A stretch of DNA of 64,000 nt from Fibrobacter sp. (GCA_024399065.1 JAKSIB010000001.1:1-64000), one strand, 5' to 3'; positions 50,087 to 58,080 are shown, counted from the first letter of the stretch. Made by a program: numbers and translations. Notes: generated by a model from the letters alone, not told the origin.

Positions 50087-51970
50087 ATGGTTAATTTAAA
50101 TACGTTTTTTGATGGAATGTCTAAGCCTTTGCTGCGCGCTGCGCATGTGAGGGCTTTTGGACCTAAAGGCCTGCTTAATAACGCATTGATTCAATCGGAA
50201 GTCCTTTCTTATTACTCTGATAAGAAACGTGTGGTTGAACTTTTTTCCAAGATGGAATCCTGGCAGCGTCGTTGCCTCAACTTGATTTATCATAGCGGTT
50301 CTCGTGGCCTTGCTTTCAACGAACTTCGTTTGACAATTCCCGTAAGCAAGAATCGCGAATTGCAGTCTTTCTTGTTGAACATGTGCCGCGACTATGTTCT
50401 GTGGCGTGGTGCCTCTGCAAATAACGCAGTGTATTTTGGTTTTGCCGATTTCATGGGCTGTTTTGATATTCCTGTTGAAGTCGAAGTGCAGAATAACTCT
50501 GGCTATAGTGCCTACCAGAATCTTTTGGACTGGCACATTAGTCTTGTGCTCTCCTACGCCATGCGAAAGGAATTGAAAGTCAATTCCAATGGCACCATTC
50601 ATCGTCGTAGCTACCAGATTTGTGCAGACTCCTTTGCAACAGCAAAGCAGATTTCTGAACGCGCTGCAGAAAATGAACTTTCTCTGATTTTCAATTTCCT
50701 TGTTGTGAACGGTTGGCTGGAACTGGAAGATTCTTATCTGGTTCCTTCTGAAAAGTCGCTGGAATATATCCGCAAGAATGGATTCCGCTTGCATCAGGAT
50801 GTTGTGTCCTGGTGGCTCAAGGAACGTTTCCGTGGTGACCGTGCCCATTGCGCACAGCTGTTGAGTGAACTTGCTCAGCCGAAGTCTGTAATAGATGCAT
50901 CCTACTTGTTGTGGGTTCTTGACCCGACGGCACGTCTGCAGGAAAAGAACAGGGATGTAGCGTGGGATTACTTGCCTCGTCCTCTTCGTGAACTTTGGCT
51001 GCTTGGCCTTGTGAATTTCCAGATGGTCCATGGCAAGGTTTCTGCAGTCGCTCTTTCCCAGTCTGGTTCAGATTGGATTTCCAAGGCTATTGCGACGATT
51101 CCCGAACAGAATATTTCATGCTTGCCCAACTTTGAGTTGATCGCTTCTACGGGAACCTCTCCCCGAGTGCTGTTTACCTTGGCATGCCTTGCCAAGGTTG
51201 AAAACGACGAACTGTACCTTCGCTTTACTCTTGATAAGGAATCGTATGTTCGTGGTTTGAAGTGCGGCTTGCCTGAGGTTGAAATCGAAAACTTTAAGTC
51301 TTGGATTAAGCCTCCTGAAAACGTGGCTTCCACCATCAATGAATGGAATGCTTCCTATTACGGAGCAAAAGTCCAGACGGTTCGCCTGCTCAAGATTGAG
51401 GACGTGAAGATTCTTTCGGATCTTTCCCATTTCCCTCAGTTCCTGGAATTTACCGAGGAGTATATTCCCAACTACGGTTTTATCTTGAAGCCGGAATGCG
51501 AAACCCGCGCCTTTGAAATTTTGGAAAGCTTCGGTTTCTGTCCGTACGTGGAACGTAATATTGCGGACCGTTTGGCCGCTCCTTCCGAAGAATGGCGCAA
51601 GGACTTTGTTGCTGCATGGCCCGAGTCAAAGTCTACGGACTATGAACTTAAGGACGAAGCCGACGAAAATACTTTGCAGACCGCCTTGAATTCTACAAAG
51701 TACGGCAGTAACTACCAGAAGCTCAGCACCTTTGACCTGGTGAAGGTTCTTCGCTATGCAAAGACTGTGGGAACTCTCGTGGGTGCCAAGGTCAAGGATC
51801 CGAACAAGCGCGGAGCAAAGGAAACGGAAATCGTCTTTCATGTTCTGGCGCTGAAGTTGGCGAAGTCTCCCCAGACCATTGAAATTCAGGTTCGTGGCAA
51901 GGATGAAAAAGAAAGTCTTGACTTGAATTTCATTCAGGAAGTCAAGGTTGTCGGCAACGCCGAATCGTAA
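50087..51970 (+). CDS. Helicase-associated-domain (PF13625-like) protein without helicase motifs
   Basis: 627 residues from the ATG at 50087; an upstream TTG at 50063 lies inside the promoter box and is rejected. The N-half is helical, with winged-helix-like segments (FSKMESWQRRCLNLIYHSGSRGLAFNELRLTIP). The region from about 330 (ISCLPNFELIASTGTSPRVLFTLACLAKVENDELYLRFTLDKESYVRGLKCGLPEVEIENFKSW) has the pattern of the PF13625 XPB/Ssl2-associated domain. No Walker motifs are present. Relatives in several phyla occur with XPB-like helicases; here the upstream neighbour is a DinG-like helicase. Function unknown, possibly DNA repair or DNA binding. The assignment is by pattern only. Confidence 0.55.
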   Translation: MVNLNTFFDGMSKPLLRAAHVRAFGPKGLLNNALIQSEVLSYYSDKKRVVELFSKMESWQRRCLNLIYHSGSRGLAFNELRLTIPVSKNRELQSFLLNMCRDYVLWRGASANNAVYFGFADFMGCFDIPVEVEVQNNSGYSAYQNLLDWHISLVLSYAMRKELKVNSNGTIHRRSYQICADSFATAKQISERAAENELSLIFNFLVVNGWLELEDSYLVPSEKSLEYIRKNGFRLHQDVVSWWLKERFRGDRAHCAQLLSELAQPKSVIDASYLLWVLDPTARLQEKNRDVAWDYLPRPLRELWLLGLVNFQMVHGKVSAVALSQSGSDWISKAIATIPEQNISCLPNFELIASTGTSPRVLFTLACLAKVENDELYLRFTLDKESYVRGLKCGLPEVEIENFKSWIKPPENVASTINEWNASYYGAKVQTVRLLKIEDVKILSDLSHFPQFLEFTEEYIPNYGFILKPECETRAFEILESFGFCPYVERNIADRLAAPSEEWRKDFVAAWPESKSTDYELKDEADENTLQTALNSTKYGSNYQKLSTFDLVKVLRYAKTVGTLVGAKVKDPNKRGAKETEIVFHVLALKLAKSPQTIEIQVRGKDEKESLDLNFIQEVKVVGNAES

Positions 51971-51982
51971 AGGCCTTTACAG

Positions 51983-52018
51983 TAAAAGCAGGTGGTGAAA
52001 CCTGCTTTTATTTTTTTA
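51983..52018. terminator. Terminator between converging genes
   Basis: Stem AAAAGCAGG / CCTGCTTTT (51984-51992 with 52001-52009) with an 8-nt loop, followed by a T run that includes the stop codon of the minus-strand cytochrome gene. Confidence 0.9.
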
Positions 52019-52501
52019 TTCGAAGGTTTGGGCGTGGGCGGCGATATCCACCATTTCGTCTACGGTGAATTCGTCGTAGTAGGCTTCCATGTTGCGATCG
52101 TCATCGCCGAAATTCATCTGGTACCAGAAAGTAGGCAAGTCTTTACGGGCGCGTTCTCCCATGTAAATGGGGTTGGCTAATGTTCCGCCAAGGTTTATGC
52201 GCCGTCCGTCGTTTCCGTGGCACGGCCTGCAATTCTGCAGGAATAATTTTTCGCCGCGTTCAAGGTCGTATTTCTTGAACTTGCCATCCTTGTCTAATAG
52301 TTTGTATATAAGGAGGGCCATGCGGGCGTCTTCCTTTGTCAGGGTGTCGCCTTCGGAACCGGGTGCGGGAGCGACTAACTTAGGAGGATTTTCAACAACG
52401 TTTTGTGCCGCAGGATCTTCTGCGAAGGAGGAAACACCCAGTAGCAATCCATATGCTGCCAGTGGTATTACTCCAAATAAATGAAAACCCTTAAAAGCCA
52501 T
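52016..52501 (-). CDS. Monohaem c-type cytochrome
   Basis: 161 residues. The signal peptide ends near VSSFA-EDP (27). A Pro/Ala-rich linker and a helix (KEDARMALLIYKLLD) precede a class-I cytochrome c domain: GEKLFLQNCRPCHG gives the haem motif Cys91-x-x-Cys94-His95. Met114, Met129 and Met137 are candidate axial ligands (NPIYMGE, WYQMNFGDD, DRNMEAYY), and VDEMVDIAAHAQTF is the C-terminal helix. It is expected in the periplasm, carrying electrons. Haem attachment would need a cytochrome c maturation system and reduced Cys residues; dsbD lies at 4268 in this window. It is unusual to see in a fermentative, strictly anaerobic lineage; physiological partner unknown. Confidence 0.88.
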   Translation of the reverse strand: MAFKGFHLFGVIPLAAYGLLLGVSSFAEDPAAQNVVENPPKLVAPAPGSEGDTLTKEDARMALLIYKLLDKDGKFKKYDLERGEKLFLQNCRPCHGNDGRRINLGGTLANPIYMGERARKDLPTFWYQMNFGDDDRNMEAYYDEFTVDEMVDIAAHAQTFE

Positions 52502-52566
52502 GTTTATAATGTAGAAAGTCTTTTGTAAAATACAAGTTAACGCAAAGCTTTTCTATTATTCCAAGT

Positions 52567-53664
52567 ATGAAAGGGACAGGGATTTTTCATTCGGTATTGA
52601 TGGCTTGCGCCGTCTTTTCTTCATTTTCTTTTGGAGCAGGTCCAATGGGTGTTCATACAGAACAGTTTTCCTTTAATGGTCGTTGGGAACATACGGATTC
52701 CTATAGTCGAACAAGTGCCCCGGCGGCAATGATTCAGTTCAACGCTGTTGCCAGTGATCTTGAATTTGATATTGAAGGCCAGGCTCGTTGGCGAGTAGAT
52801 CAGGATGGAAAACAGATTGCAGTCTTTGTGACGGACTCTCGCTCTGTTCAGAAGGTGAAGGCTGCTGGTGATGGGGAATCTCATCGCTATCGCTTGATCA
52901 AGGTCAGCGAAAGCAATCCGGGTGGTGCCAAGGTTTATGGCATCTCCTTGGACGCCAAGGGAAAGTTCATGGATCCGCCCAAGTCTTCTAACCGCCGTAT
53001 CGAATTTATTGGAGACTCCTTCACCGTGGGCTATGGCGTAGAAGGCCAGGTTGGTGATCCCGATGATCACGTATTCATTGCTACCAACGCTTCCAAGAGT
53101 TATGCCTTCCTGCTGGCTGATAGCTACAAGGCAGATTTCCAGGTGAACGCCTTCAGCGGCCGTGGAGTGGTCCGCAACTATGACAACATAGTTCCGGAAT
53201 GGCTGGTGCCTCGTTTGTACCAGTACACTGTTCCCGGTGAGGCTACTTCCGACTTGGGCCAGGGGGCAGATTCCACCAAGCTCATGTGGAACTTCAATGA
53301 TTTCCACCCGCAGGTTATCGTGGTGTTCCTGGGCATCAATGACTTCCAGGGCAATGCCCCCTATGGCGACAAGGCTGCCTTCAAGAAGGCTTACGCGGAG
53401 CTTCTCCAGAAATTACGTGACGCTCATCCTGGAGTCAAGTTCCTTTTGGTCTCTACCAAGATTTGGCCCAACGACGACTTGACCCCTACCGTAAAGGCCG
53501 TTTTTGACGCAGAGAAGGCCTCTGGCCACAATGATTTGGACTTTGTGGAGGTAAGAACGGAAAATACGGCCCTCCATGGTCACCCCTGCGAACGTTCCCA
53601 GGTTGATTTGGCTAACACTTTGAGGCCAATTATCGGTCGTTTGGGCCGTTGGATGTCCCGCTAA
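52567..53664 (+). CDS. CE2-family acetyl-xylan esterase-like SGNH hydrolase
   Basis: 365 residues. The signal peptide ends near SFSFGA (24). An N-terminal jelly-roll domain (about 28-140) precedes an SGNH hydrolase domain. This is the two-domain CE2 layout. Ser151 is in IEFIGDSFTVGYGVEG, the oxyanion Gly/Asn region is FSGRGVVRNYD and FLGINDFQG, and the catalytic His is His339 in HGHPCERSQVDLANTLRPII. CE2 enzymes remove acetyl groups from xylan and glucomannan, preferring O-6. Export without a lipobox or sorting tail suggests a periplasmic or freely secreted location. It is divergent from the cytochrome gene and 61 bp upstream of a diguanylate cyclase gene with its own promoter. Confidence 0.88.
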   Translation: MKGTGIFHSVLMACAVFSSFSFGAGPMGVHTEQFSFNGRWEHTDSYSRTSAPAAMIQFNAVASDLEFDIEGQARWRVDQDGKQIAVFVTDSRSVQKVKAAGDGESHRYRLIKVSESNPGGAKVYGISLDAKGKFMDPPKSSNRRIEFIGDSFTVGYGVEGQVGDPDDHVFIATNASKSYAFLLADSYKADFQVNAFSGRGVVRNYDNIVPEWLVPRLYQYTVPGEATSDLGQGADSTKLMWNFNDFHPQVIVVFLGINDFQGNAPYGDKAAFKKAYAELLQKLRDAHPGVKFLLVSTKIWPNDDLTPTVKAVFDAEKASGHNDLDFVEVRTENTALHGHPCERSQVDLANTLRPIIGRLGRWMSR

Positions 53665-53689
53665 GAGGTTGTTTCTAGGCTTAATTTTA

Positions 53690-53695
53690 TATATT
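53690..53695 (+). promoter_or_regulatory. Probable -10 element of the diguanylate cyclase gene
   Basis: TATATT within TATATATTAAACC, 30 bp before the ATG at 53726, as for the genes at 2923 and 26744. TTGTTT lies 15 bp upstream. Confidence 0.4.
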
Positions 53696-53725
53696 AAACC
53701 AAAAGTATTTACTGGTTGTTGACCT

Positions 53726-55054
53726 ATGTCGAAGATTTTAGAGAAACTTTACGCCTTGTTCAGGATGAATATCTTGATCTTTGTGCTCTTGGCTGTTACA
53801 GTCATAGCCCTTTTCGCGTACCAGAATGGCCTGGATAATATCGAACCGCTTTACCTGTCCGATTATCCCTATGTCATTGCAGAAACGGACTCCGCTGATG
53901 GTGGAGCCTCTGCAGTCCAGTTGGCCCGCACGGACTCTTCCATTATCGTAGACTATGAACTGCGTGAAGGTTATGCCTATCCGTATGTGGGCGTCAAGAT
54001 CTTCCTTGGCGACGGCAAGACCCGCGGTAGGGATCTTTCCAAGTATGACAGCATCTTCGTGTGGGTGAAGCCTCGTGGTGAAGGTACTGTGCGTCTTTAC
54101 ATGCGCAGCTATGATAGCACCATCTATCGCCAGGGTGACGAATCTTCCCTCAAGTTCAATGAAATTGAATTCTTCCCCTTGGAAGAAACCTATCCGGCAG
54201 TGTTCGTTCCCAAGGAATTCCGCGTTGCCGGTTGGTGGGTTGCCCAGAACGAAATTAACGTGCATAAGGCCCATGTGGACTTGAGCAACGTTCCCCTGAT
54301 TGAAATTCAGACTGGTACCAATGCTCCGTTGGGCTACGGCACCTTGGAAATCAAGGGTTTCTGCTTCAAGGGCAAGAAGATTGCCAAGGAAAAGCTGGTC
54401 ACTTCCCTTGTGGCCATGTGGTTTGTCACCTTCCTTATCATCTTGATTATCCGCTTCTTTGATTACAGCCGTGAACGTGCTGCCAACAAGAAGAAGCGTG
54501 AAGAGTTGGAAAAGAACTTGCTGGCTCTCGAAATCGAAAAGAGCGAATACGAGAAGTCCAGTAAGGAAGACCCGCTTACTGGTTGCTTGAACCGCGCTGG
54601 CTTTAGCAGCATCCTCATGCGCGAACAGGAAAACCTGAGCAAGAACGGTAGCCCGGTTTCCTTCGTGATTTTGGATATCGACCATTTCAAGCAGATCAAC
54701 GATTCCTATGGTCACAACGTGGGTGACGAAGTTCTGGTGAACTTGACCAAGCTTATTCAGGGCAAGATCCGTAATACCGACGCCCTGGTACGTTGGGGTG
54801 GTGAAGAATTCGTGATCCTGTGTGGCGATACGCCGATCCAGAATGCTCAGTTCCTTGCTGAAAAGCTTCGCATGGCAATTGAAAACGGCGAACTTATCAA
54901 GCAGCAGAAGGTAACCTGCTCCTTCGGTATTGCCGAAATGATTGCTGGTGAAGATCCCAAGCGCCTCTTCGAACGTGCCGACAAGGCCCTCTACTCCTCC
55001 AAGGAAAATGGCCGTAACCGCGTCACGAGCGCTACTTTCAAGCGGACTCATTAG
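53726..55054 (+). CDS. Diguanylate cyclase with CBM-like periplasmic sensor domain
   Basis: 442 residues. Two membrane helices (about 15-32 and 225-243) bracket a periplasmic domain (45-215). This domain has CBM11/CIA30-type jelly-roll strands: VGVKIFLGDGKTRGRDLSKYDSIFVWVKPRGEGTVRLYMRS, and the closing GTLEIKGFCFKGKK. A coiled-coil linker (245-280) leads to a GGDEF domain with SKEDPLTGCLNRAGF, LDIDHFKQINDSYGHNVGDEVL and the active-site GGEEF (358-362). An I-site RNTD (349-352) lies five residues before it, so product inhibition is expected. It makes c-di-GMP from two GTP. The sensor domain and the CE2 neighbour suggest that polysaccharide or oligosaccharide is the input (inference). Confidence 0.9.
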   Translation: MSKILEKLYALFRMNILIFVLLAVTVIALFAYQNGLDNIEPLYLSDYPYVIAETDSADGGASAVQLARTDSSIIVDYELREGYAYPYVGVKIFLGDGKTRGRDLSKYDSIFVWVKPRGEGTVRLYMRSYDSTIYRQGDESSLKFNEIEFFPLEETYPAVFVPKEFRVAGWWVAQNEINVHKAHVDLSNVPLIEIQTGTNAPLGYGTLEIKGFCFKGKKIAKEKLVTSLVAMWFVTFLIILIIRFFDYSRERAANKKKREELEKNLLALEIEKSEYEKSSKEDPLTGCLNRAGFSSILMREQENLSKNGSPVSFVILDIDHFKQINDSYGHNVGDEVLVNLTKLIQGKIRNTDALVRWGGEEFVILCGDTPIQNAQFLAEKLRMAIENGELIKQQKVTCSFGIAEMIAGEDPKRLFERADKALYSSKENGRNRVTSATFKRTH

Positions 55055-55058
55055 TCTT

Positions 55059-55475
55059 ATGAATCAAGGGGATCGCTTAAACGTGAACCTTTGGAGCTTA
55101 ATGTCGGCAGCCTTGCTGGTTGTCGGCATTTGCTGTATATCGGGGTGCGCCAAAAAGGAACTGGAAGTGGAGTATCGTCCGCTGCAAATTCATTGGACCG
55201 CCGCCCCTGGTCAGGACGAGAACGCTATGACCGACAAAGACTTATGTGTGATAAAAATCACCAGCCGTCTGATGTCAGAGAAGCCCGTTCAGTCCTCTCC
55301 CATTGAGGATCTGTCCTACAACGTGGTTTTTGGACAAAAAGCCGAAAACGCTGAAATCCTTGAATTTAAAGGGGTTTGCGAGGATTTGTCCCTTGCGAAA
55401 CTGCCTGAATGTAACTGGTCTGCGACCTGTGATGGACAGGGAAATGTTGTTGTAAAGTTCAACAACGGAGATTAG
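55059..55475 (+). CDS. Small lipoprotein
   Basis: 138 residues from the ATG at 55059, 4 bp after the diguanylate cyclase stop; an upstream in-frame ATG at 54942 lies inside that gene and is rejected. The lipobox is ISGC with Cys30. The mature part has KELEVEYRPLQIHWTAAPGQDE, then beta-rich sequence with four Cys (DLCVIK, GVCEDL, PECNWSATCDG) that may form disulfides. No domain recognised. Close linkage to the cyclase suggests a periplasmic partner or modulator of its sensor domain, but this is inference. Confidence 0.7.
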   Translation: MNQGDRLNVNLWSLMSAALLVVGICCISGCAKKELEVEYRPLQIHWTAAPGQDENAMTDKDLCVIKITSRLMSEKPVQSSPIEDLSYNVVFGQKAENAEILEFKGVCEDLSLAKLPECNWSATCDGQGNVVVKFNNGD

Positions 55476-55508
55476 CCTTAAACGCTGTGTTTACAATAAG
55501 TTACGACT

Positions 55509-55516
55509 TATTTTTG
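55509..55516 (+). promoter_or_regulatory. TAnnTTTG box 5 nt before the TIGR02147 gene
   Basis: TATTTTTG is an exact match to TAnnTTTG, with TGTG 19 bp upstream (55486-55489) as a -33-like element. The start codon begins 5 nt after the box, so transcription would start at or next to the ATG. Confidence 0.55.
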
Positions 55517-55521
55517 AAGGT

Positions 55522-56358
55522 ATGAAGCAGATTTTTGAATATACCGATTACCGTGAATGGCTTAGAGACGCATTTGATGACTTTAAACAGAGAAAGTCTA
55601 TTATTTCTTGGCGTTACATGGCTATGAAAATCGGTGCGGATCCTGGTAACCTGTTGAGAATGTCCCAGGGCAAGATCCACCTGTCCACTAATTTTATCAA
55701 GCCCACTGCAGAATTTTTTGAACTTGGCGAAAAGGAAACCGCCTACTGGACCGAAATGGTTCTTTTTGGACGTTCCAAGACCGATGCCGACGCTTTGCAG
55801 CACTACGAAAAGATGCAGTCCCTCAAGGGCGTTTCCTTGAAGTACCTGGCCAAGAAGGAACTGGAATTCTATCGTCACTGGTACTACAATGCTATCCGCT
55901 CCATTATCGGTATTTGCAAGTTCAAGGACGACTACCAGGGTCTTGCAGAAAGCTGCACTCCTCAGATTACCGTGGAGGAGGCCAAGGCTGCTGTTGAATT
56001 GCTGCATGAGCTCAACATGATCTCTACCGACCGTGAAGGCTTCTGGAAGGTGAATGACACCTTCGTAAGTACCGGTGGAAACTGGCGCTCTGCAGCGGTC
56101 CGTCAGTTCCAGAAGGATACCATCGCTCTCGCCGGCGAGTCCCTGGAACGTCATGCACCCTTCCTTCGCGACATTAGCACAGTCACCATGACGTTTAATA
56201 TGGATGATATCCAGCTAATTCGTGAAAAGATTGAAGAATTCCGTTCGGATTTACTACGTTTATCCCAGGAAGGTTCCGGTGACAACACCGTATTCCAGTT
56301 AAACGTCCAGCTTTTCCCGTTGGCATTCACTAAACCGCTTCAGGAGAAAAAGAAATGA
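55522..56358 (+). CDS. TIGR02147-family protein (DUF4423-like, putative HTH regulator)
   Basis: 278 residues. The sequence matches the TIGR02147 family by EYTDYREWLRDAFDDFKQRKSIISWRYMAMKIGADPGNLLRMSQGKIHLS, then FEELGEKETAYWTEMVLFGRSKT-like sequence, EFYRHWYYNAIRSIIGI and the C-terminal half with TVTMTFNMDDIQLIREKIEEFRSDLLRLS. The family is known as a large paralogous set in Fibrobacter succinogenes, with members in Bdellovibrio. The N-terminal ~60 residues look like an HTH of the Xre type; DNA binding is not proved. The gene overlaps the following lipoprotein gene by 4 bp (ATGA), so the two are translationally coupled and probably work together. No Shine-Dalgarno sequence at the usual distance. 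Confidence 0.85.
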   Translation: MKQIFEYTDYREWLRDAFDDFKQRKSIISWRYMAMKIGADPGNLLRMSQGKIHLSTNFIKPTAEFFELGEKETAYWTEMVLFGRSKTDADALQHYEKMQSLKGVSLKYLAKKELEFYRHWYYNAIRSIIGICKFKDDYQGLAESCTPQITVEEAKAAVELLHELNMISTDREGFWKVNDTFVSTGGNWRSAAVRQFQKDTIALAGESLERHAPFLRDISTVTMTFNMDDIQLIREKIEEFRSDLLRLSQEGSGDNTVFQLNVQLFPLAFTKPLQEKKK

Positions 56359-58058
56359 TGAAAAAACATTTTCTTTTGCCTATGGTCTTAGGCTTGGCTG
56401 GAGCGTTCTGGGCTTGCGGTCCTACCGAATCTGCGGGTGGTCCGGGAAGCATTACTACCAACGGTATTGCCATGGCCGATGGCCAGGTGGCTCCTTTTGC
56501 CAGGGTTGCAGTTCGTGCTGTGGACCATATGGCTGACGATGCCTCCGTTGAAAATTCCATTATTGTTGCAGACACTGTTGCCGACAGTGCTGGCCACTTC
56601 TACCTGAATGTGAAGGAAGATGGCGATTACCGCTTGACCATCCTTCATAAGGGTTACGCCTATTCCAAGGTCATGTCCCTTGAAAAGGACCCCTCTGTAG
56701 AAACCAGTGACCTCGGTTCCCTGAACCTGGTTTCCACTGCTGTGATGATGGGTGAAGTCGATATTCCGGAAGGATCCAACAATGTCTGGGTGGGTATCCT
56801 TGGTACAGATATTCTTGTGCCTACCGACGCTAACGGCGTGTTCGTGATTCCCTACGTACCGGCAAACGATTCTCTCCAACTGTACTTCAAGTCCGAGGAC
56901 TACGACAAGGTCCTGGATGAAAAGAGCGTCTTCTTTGAACCGTCTGAATCTGTATACGAAGATTACAGAACCCAGGTGGAAATTCCTAAGGATACCACGG
57001 ATTCTTCTGGCAAGAAGATCGTCGTTCTGCAGGCTGACGGTTCTGCGGCCTCCAATGCAAAGGTGGCTCTCCGCAAGGTCGACGCCATGGTTGAAAAGTT
57101 CGCTTTGCAGAACAACCTGGTCCTTGCCGATGTAGTTACTGATGATGAAGGTGCATTCACAATGGAGTGGCCGGAGTCTGGAGACTATCGCCTTACCGTA
57201 TCTCTCGGAAGTGGCACCTTCTCTGAAGTCTACGATGCAGAAGACTTGACGGAAATTGACACTCTCAAGCTGTCCTCCTCCGCTACCATTTCTAGCAAGG
57301 TAACACTTGATAGTGGTGAAGACTATGCCTGGGTTGGAGTCTATGGATTCGATGTGTTGGTGAAGACCAGTGACCTTGGCGCCTATGTGTTGCCCACGCT
57401 TCCTGCCAACGATTCCCTGACCTTGTACTTCGTTCATGCAAAGGATAGTGTGCCTTTTGTTGAACAGGCTGTAAAGACCCCGAAGGAAGGCAAGAGCTAC
57501 TTGAATCCGGCAAAGTTGCTGTACGATTTCGAACAAGATAACGAACTGTGGTACATGGATGTGGATACCTTGTACAAGGGCACTACTTTCAAGTTTGGAA
57601 CCGGCGTTCAGCAAAACGATAAGAATCATAAGCTTGCAGACCATCTTGAATCGGATGAAGATCGTGGCAACAACGTGTTCCATGCTTACTATGAACTGGC
57701 TGACAATCCTTATGCTTGGGCTCTGCTGGGCGGTAAGTTGGAAGTAGTTAAGAACTTCGCTGCAATCGACTCCATCGAATTCTACGCTAAGGGAAATGGT
57801 GAAGTCCGTTTGGCTCTTGAAAACTGGGAATCCTATTCCAAGGGCGTGAAGGCGGCTTCTGGTTGGAAGAAGGTCGGCAGTGACTGGGGTCGAATTGTGG
57901 TAAAACCCTCCGAACTTTGCGTGACCAGTGCTGAAAAGTGGTCTTGCTCCGATGCCTGGGACAGCGTCAAGGATCAGGTGAAGCAGATTCATTTCTTCTT
58001 TGCTGCCGGTAATGAAATCTTCATTGACGACGTGAAAATCTACGGCGCCCTGTTCTAA
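56355..58058 (+). CDS. Lipoprotein with duplicated carboxypeptidase-regulatory-like module and C-terminal CBM11-like domain
   Basis: 567 residues. Lipobox FWAC (Cys21 from the first ATG; a second ATG follows directly). Residues ~42-190 and ~226-375 are an internal duplication: GDYRLTI and WVGILGTDILVPTDANGVFVIPYVPANDSLQLYF in the first copy, GDYRLTV and WVGVYGFDVLVKTSDLGAYVLPTLPANDSLTLYF in the second. The modules resemble carboxypeptidase-regulatory-like beta-sandwiches. The last ~185 residues (LLYDFEQDNELWYMD..., AAIDSIEFYAKGNGEVRLALENW, KQIHFFFAAGNEIFIDDVKIYG) follow the CBM11/CIA30 jelly-roll pattern. It is probably a surface or periplasmic glycan-binding lipoprotein. It is coupled to the TIGR02147 gene upstream and ended by a terminator. 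Confidence 0.8.
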   Translation: MMKKHFLLPMVLGLAGAFWACGPTESAGGPGSITTNGIAMADGQVAPFARVAVRAVDHMADDASVENSIIVADTVADSAGHFYLNVKEDGDYRLTILHKGYAYSKVMSLEKDPSVETSDLGSLNLVSTAVMMGEVDIPEGSNNVWVGILGTDILVPTDANGVFVIPYVPANDSLQLYFKSEDYDKVLDEKSVFFEPSESVYEDYRTQVEIPKDTTDSSGKKIVVLQADGSAASNAKVALRKVDAMVEKFALQNNLVLADVVTDDEGAFTMEWPESGDYRLTVSLGSGTFSEVYDAEDLTEIDTLKLSSSATISSKVTLDSGEDYAWVGVYGFDVLVKTSDLGAYVLPTLPANDSLTLYFVHAKDSVPFVEQAVKTPKEGKSYLNPAKLLYDFEQDNELWYMDVDTLYKGTTFKFGTGVQQNDKNHKLADHLESDEDRGNNVFHAYYELADNPYAWALLGGKLEVVKNFAAIDSIEFYAKGNGEVRLALENWESYSKGVKAASGWKKVGSDWGRIVVKPSELCVTSAEKWSCSDAWDSVKDQVKQIHFFFAAGNEIFIDDVKIYGALF

Positions 58059-58080
58059 TCGAAAATCCCGTTTTTAGAGC

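Noticed and set aside
54942-55058. Upstream ATG for the small lipoprotein inside the diguanylate cyclase gene
   Set aside because: It would add 39 residues before a perfectly placed lipoprotein signal and overlap the cyclase by over 100 bp. The ATG at 55059 fits.
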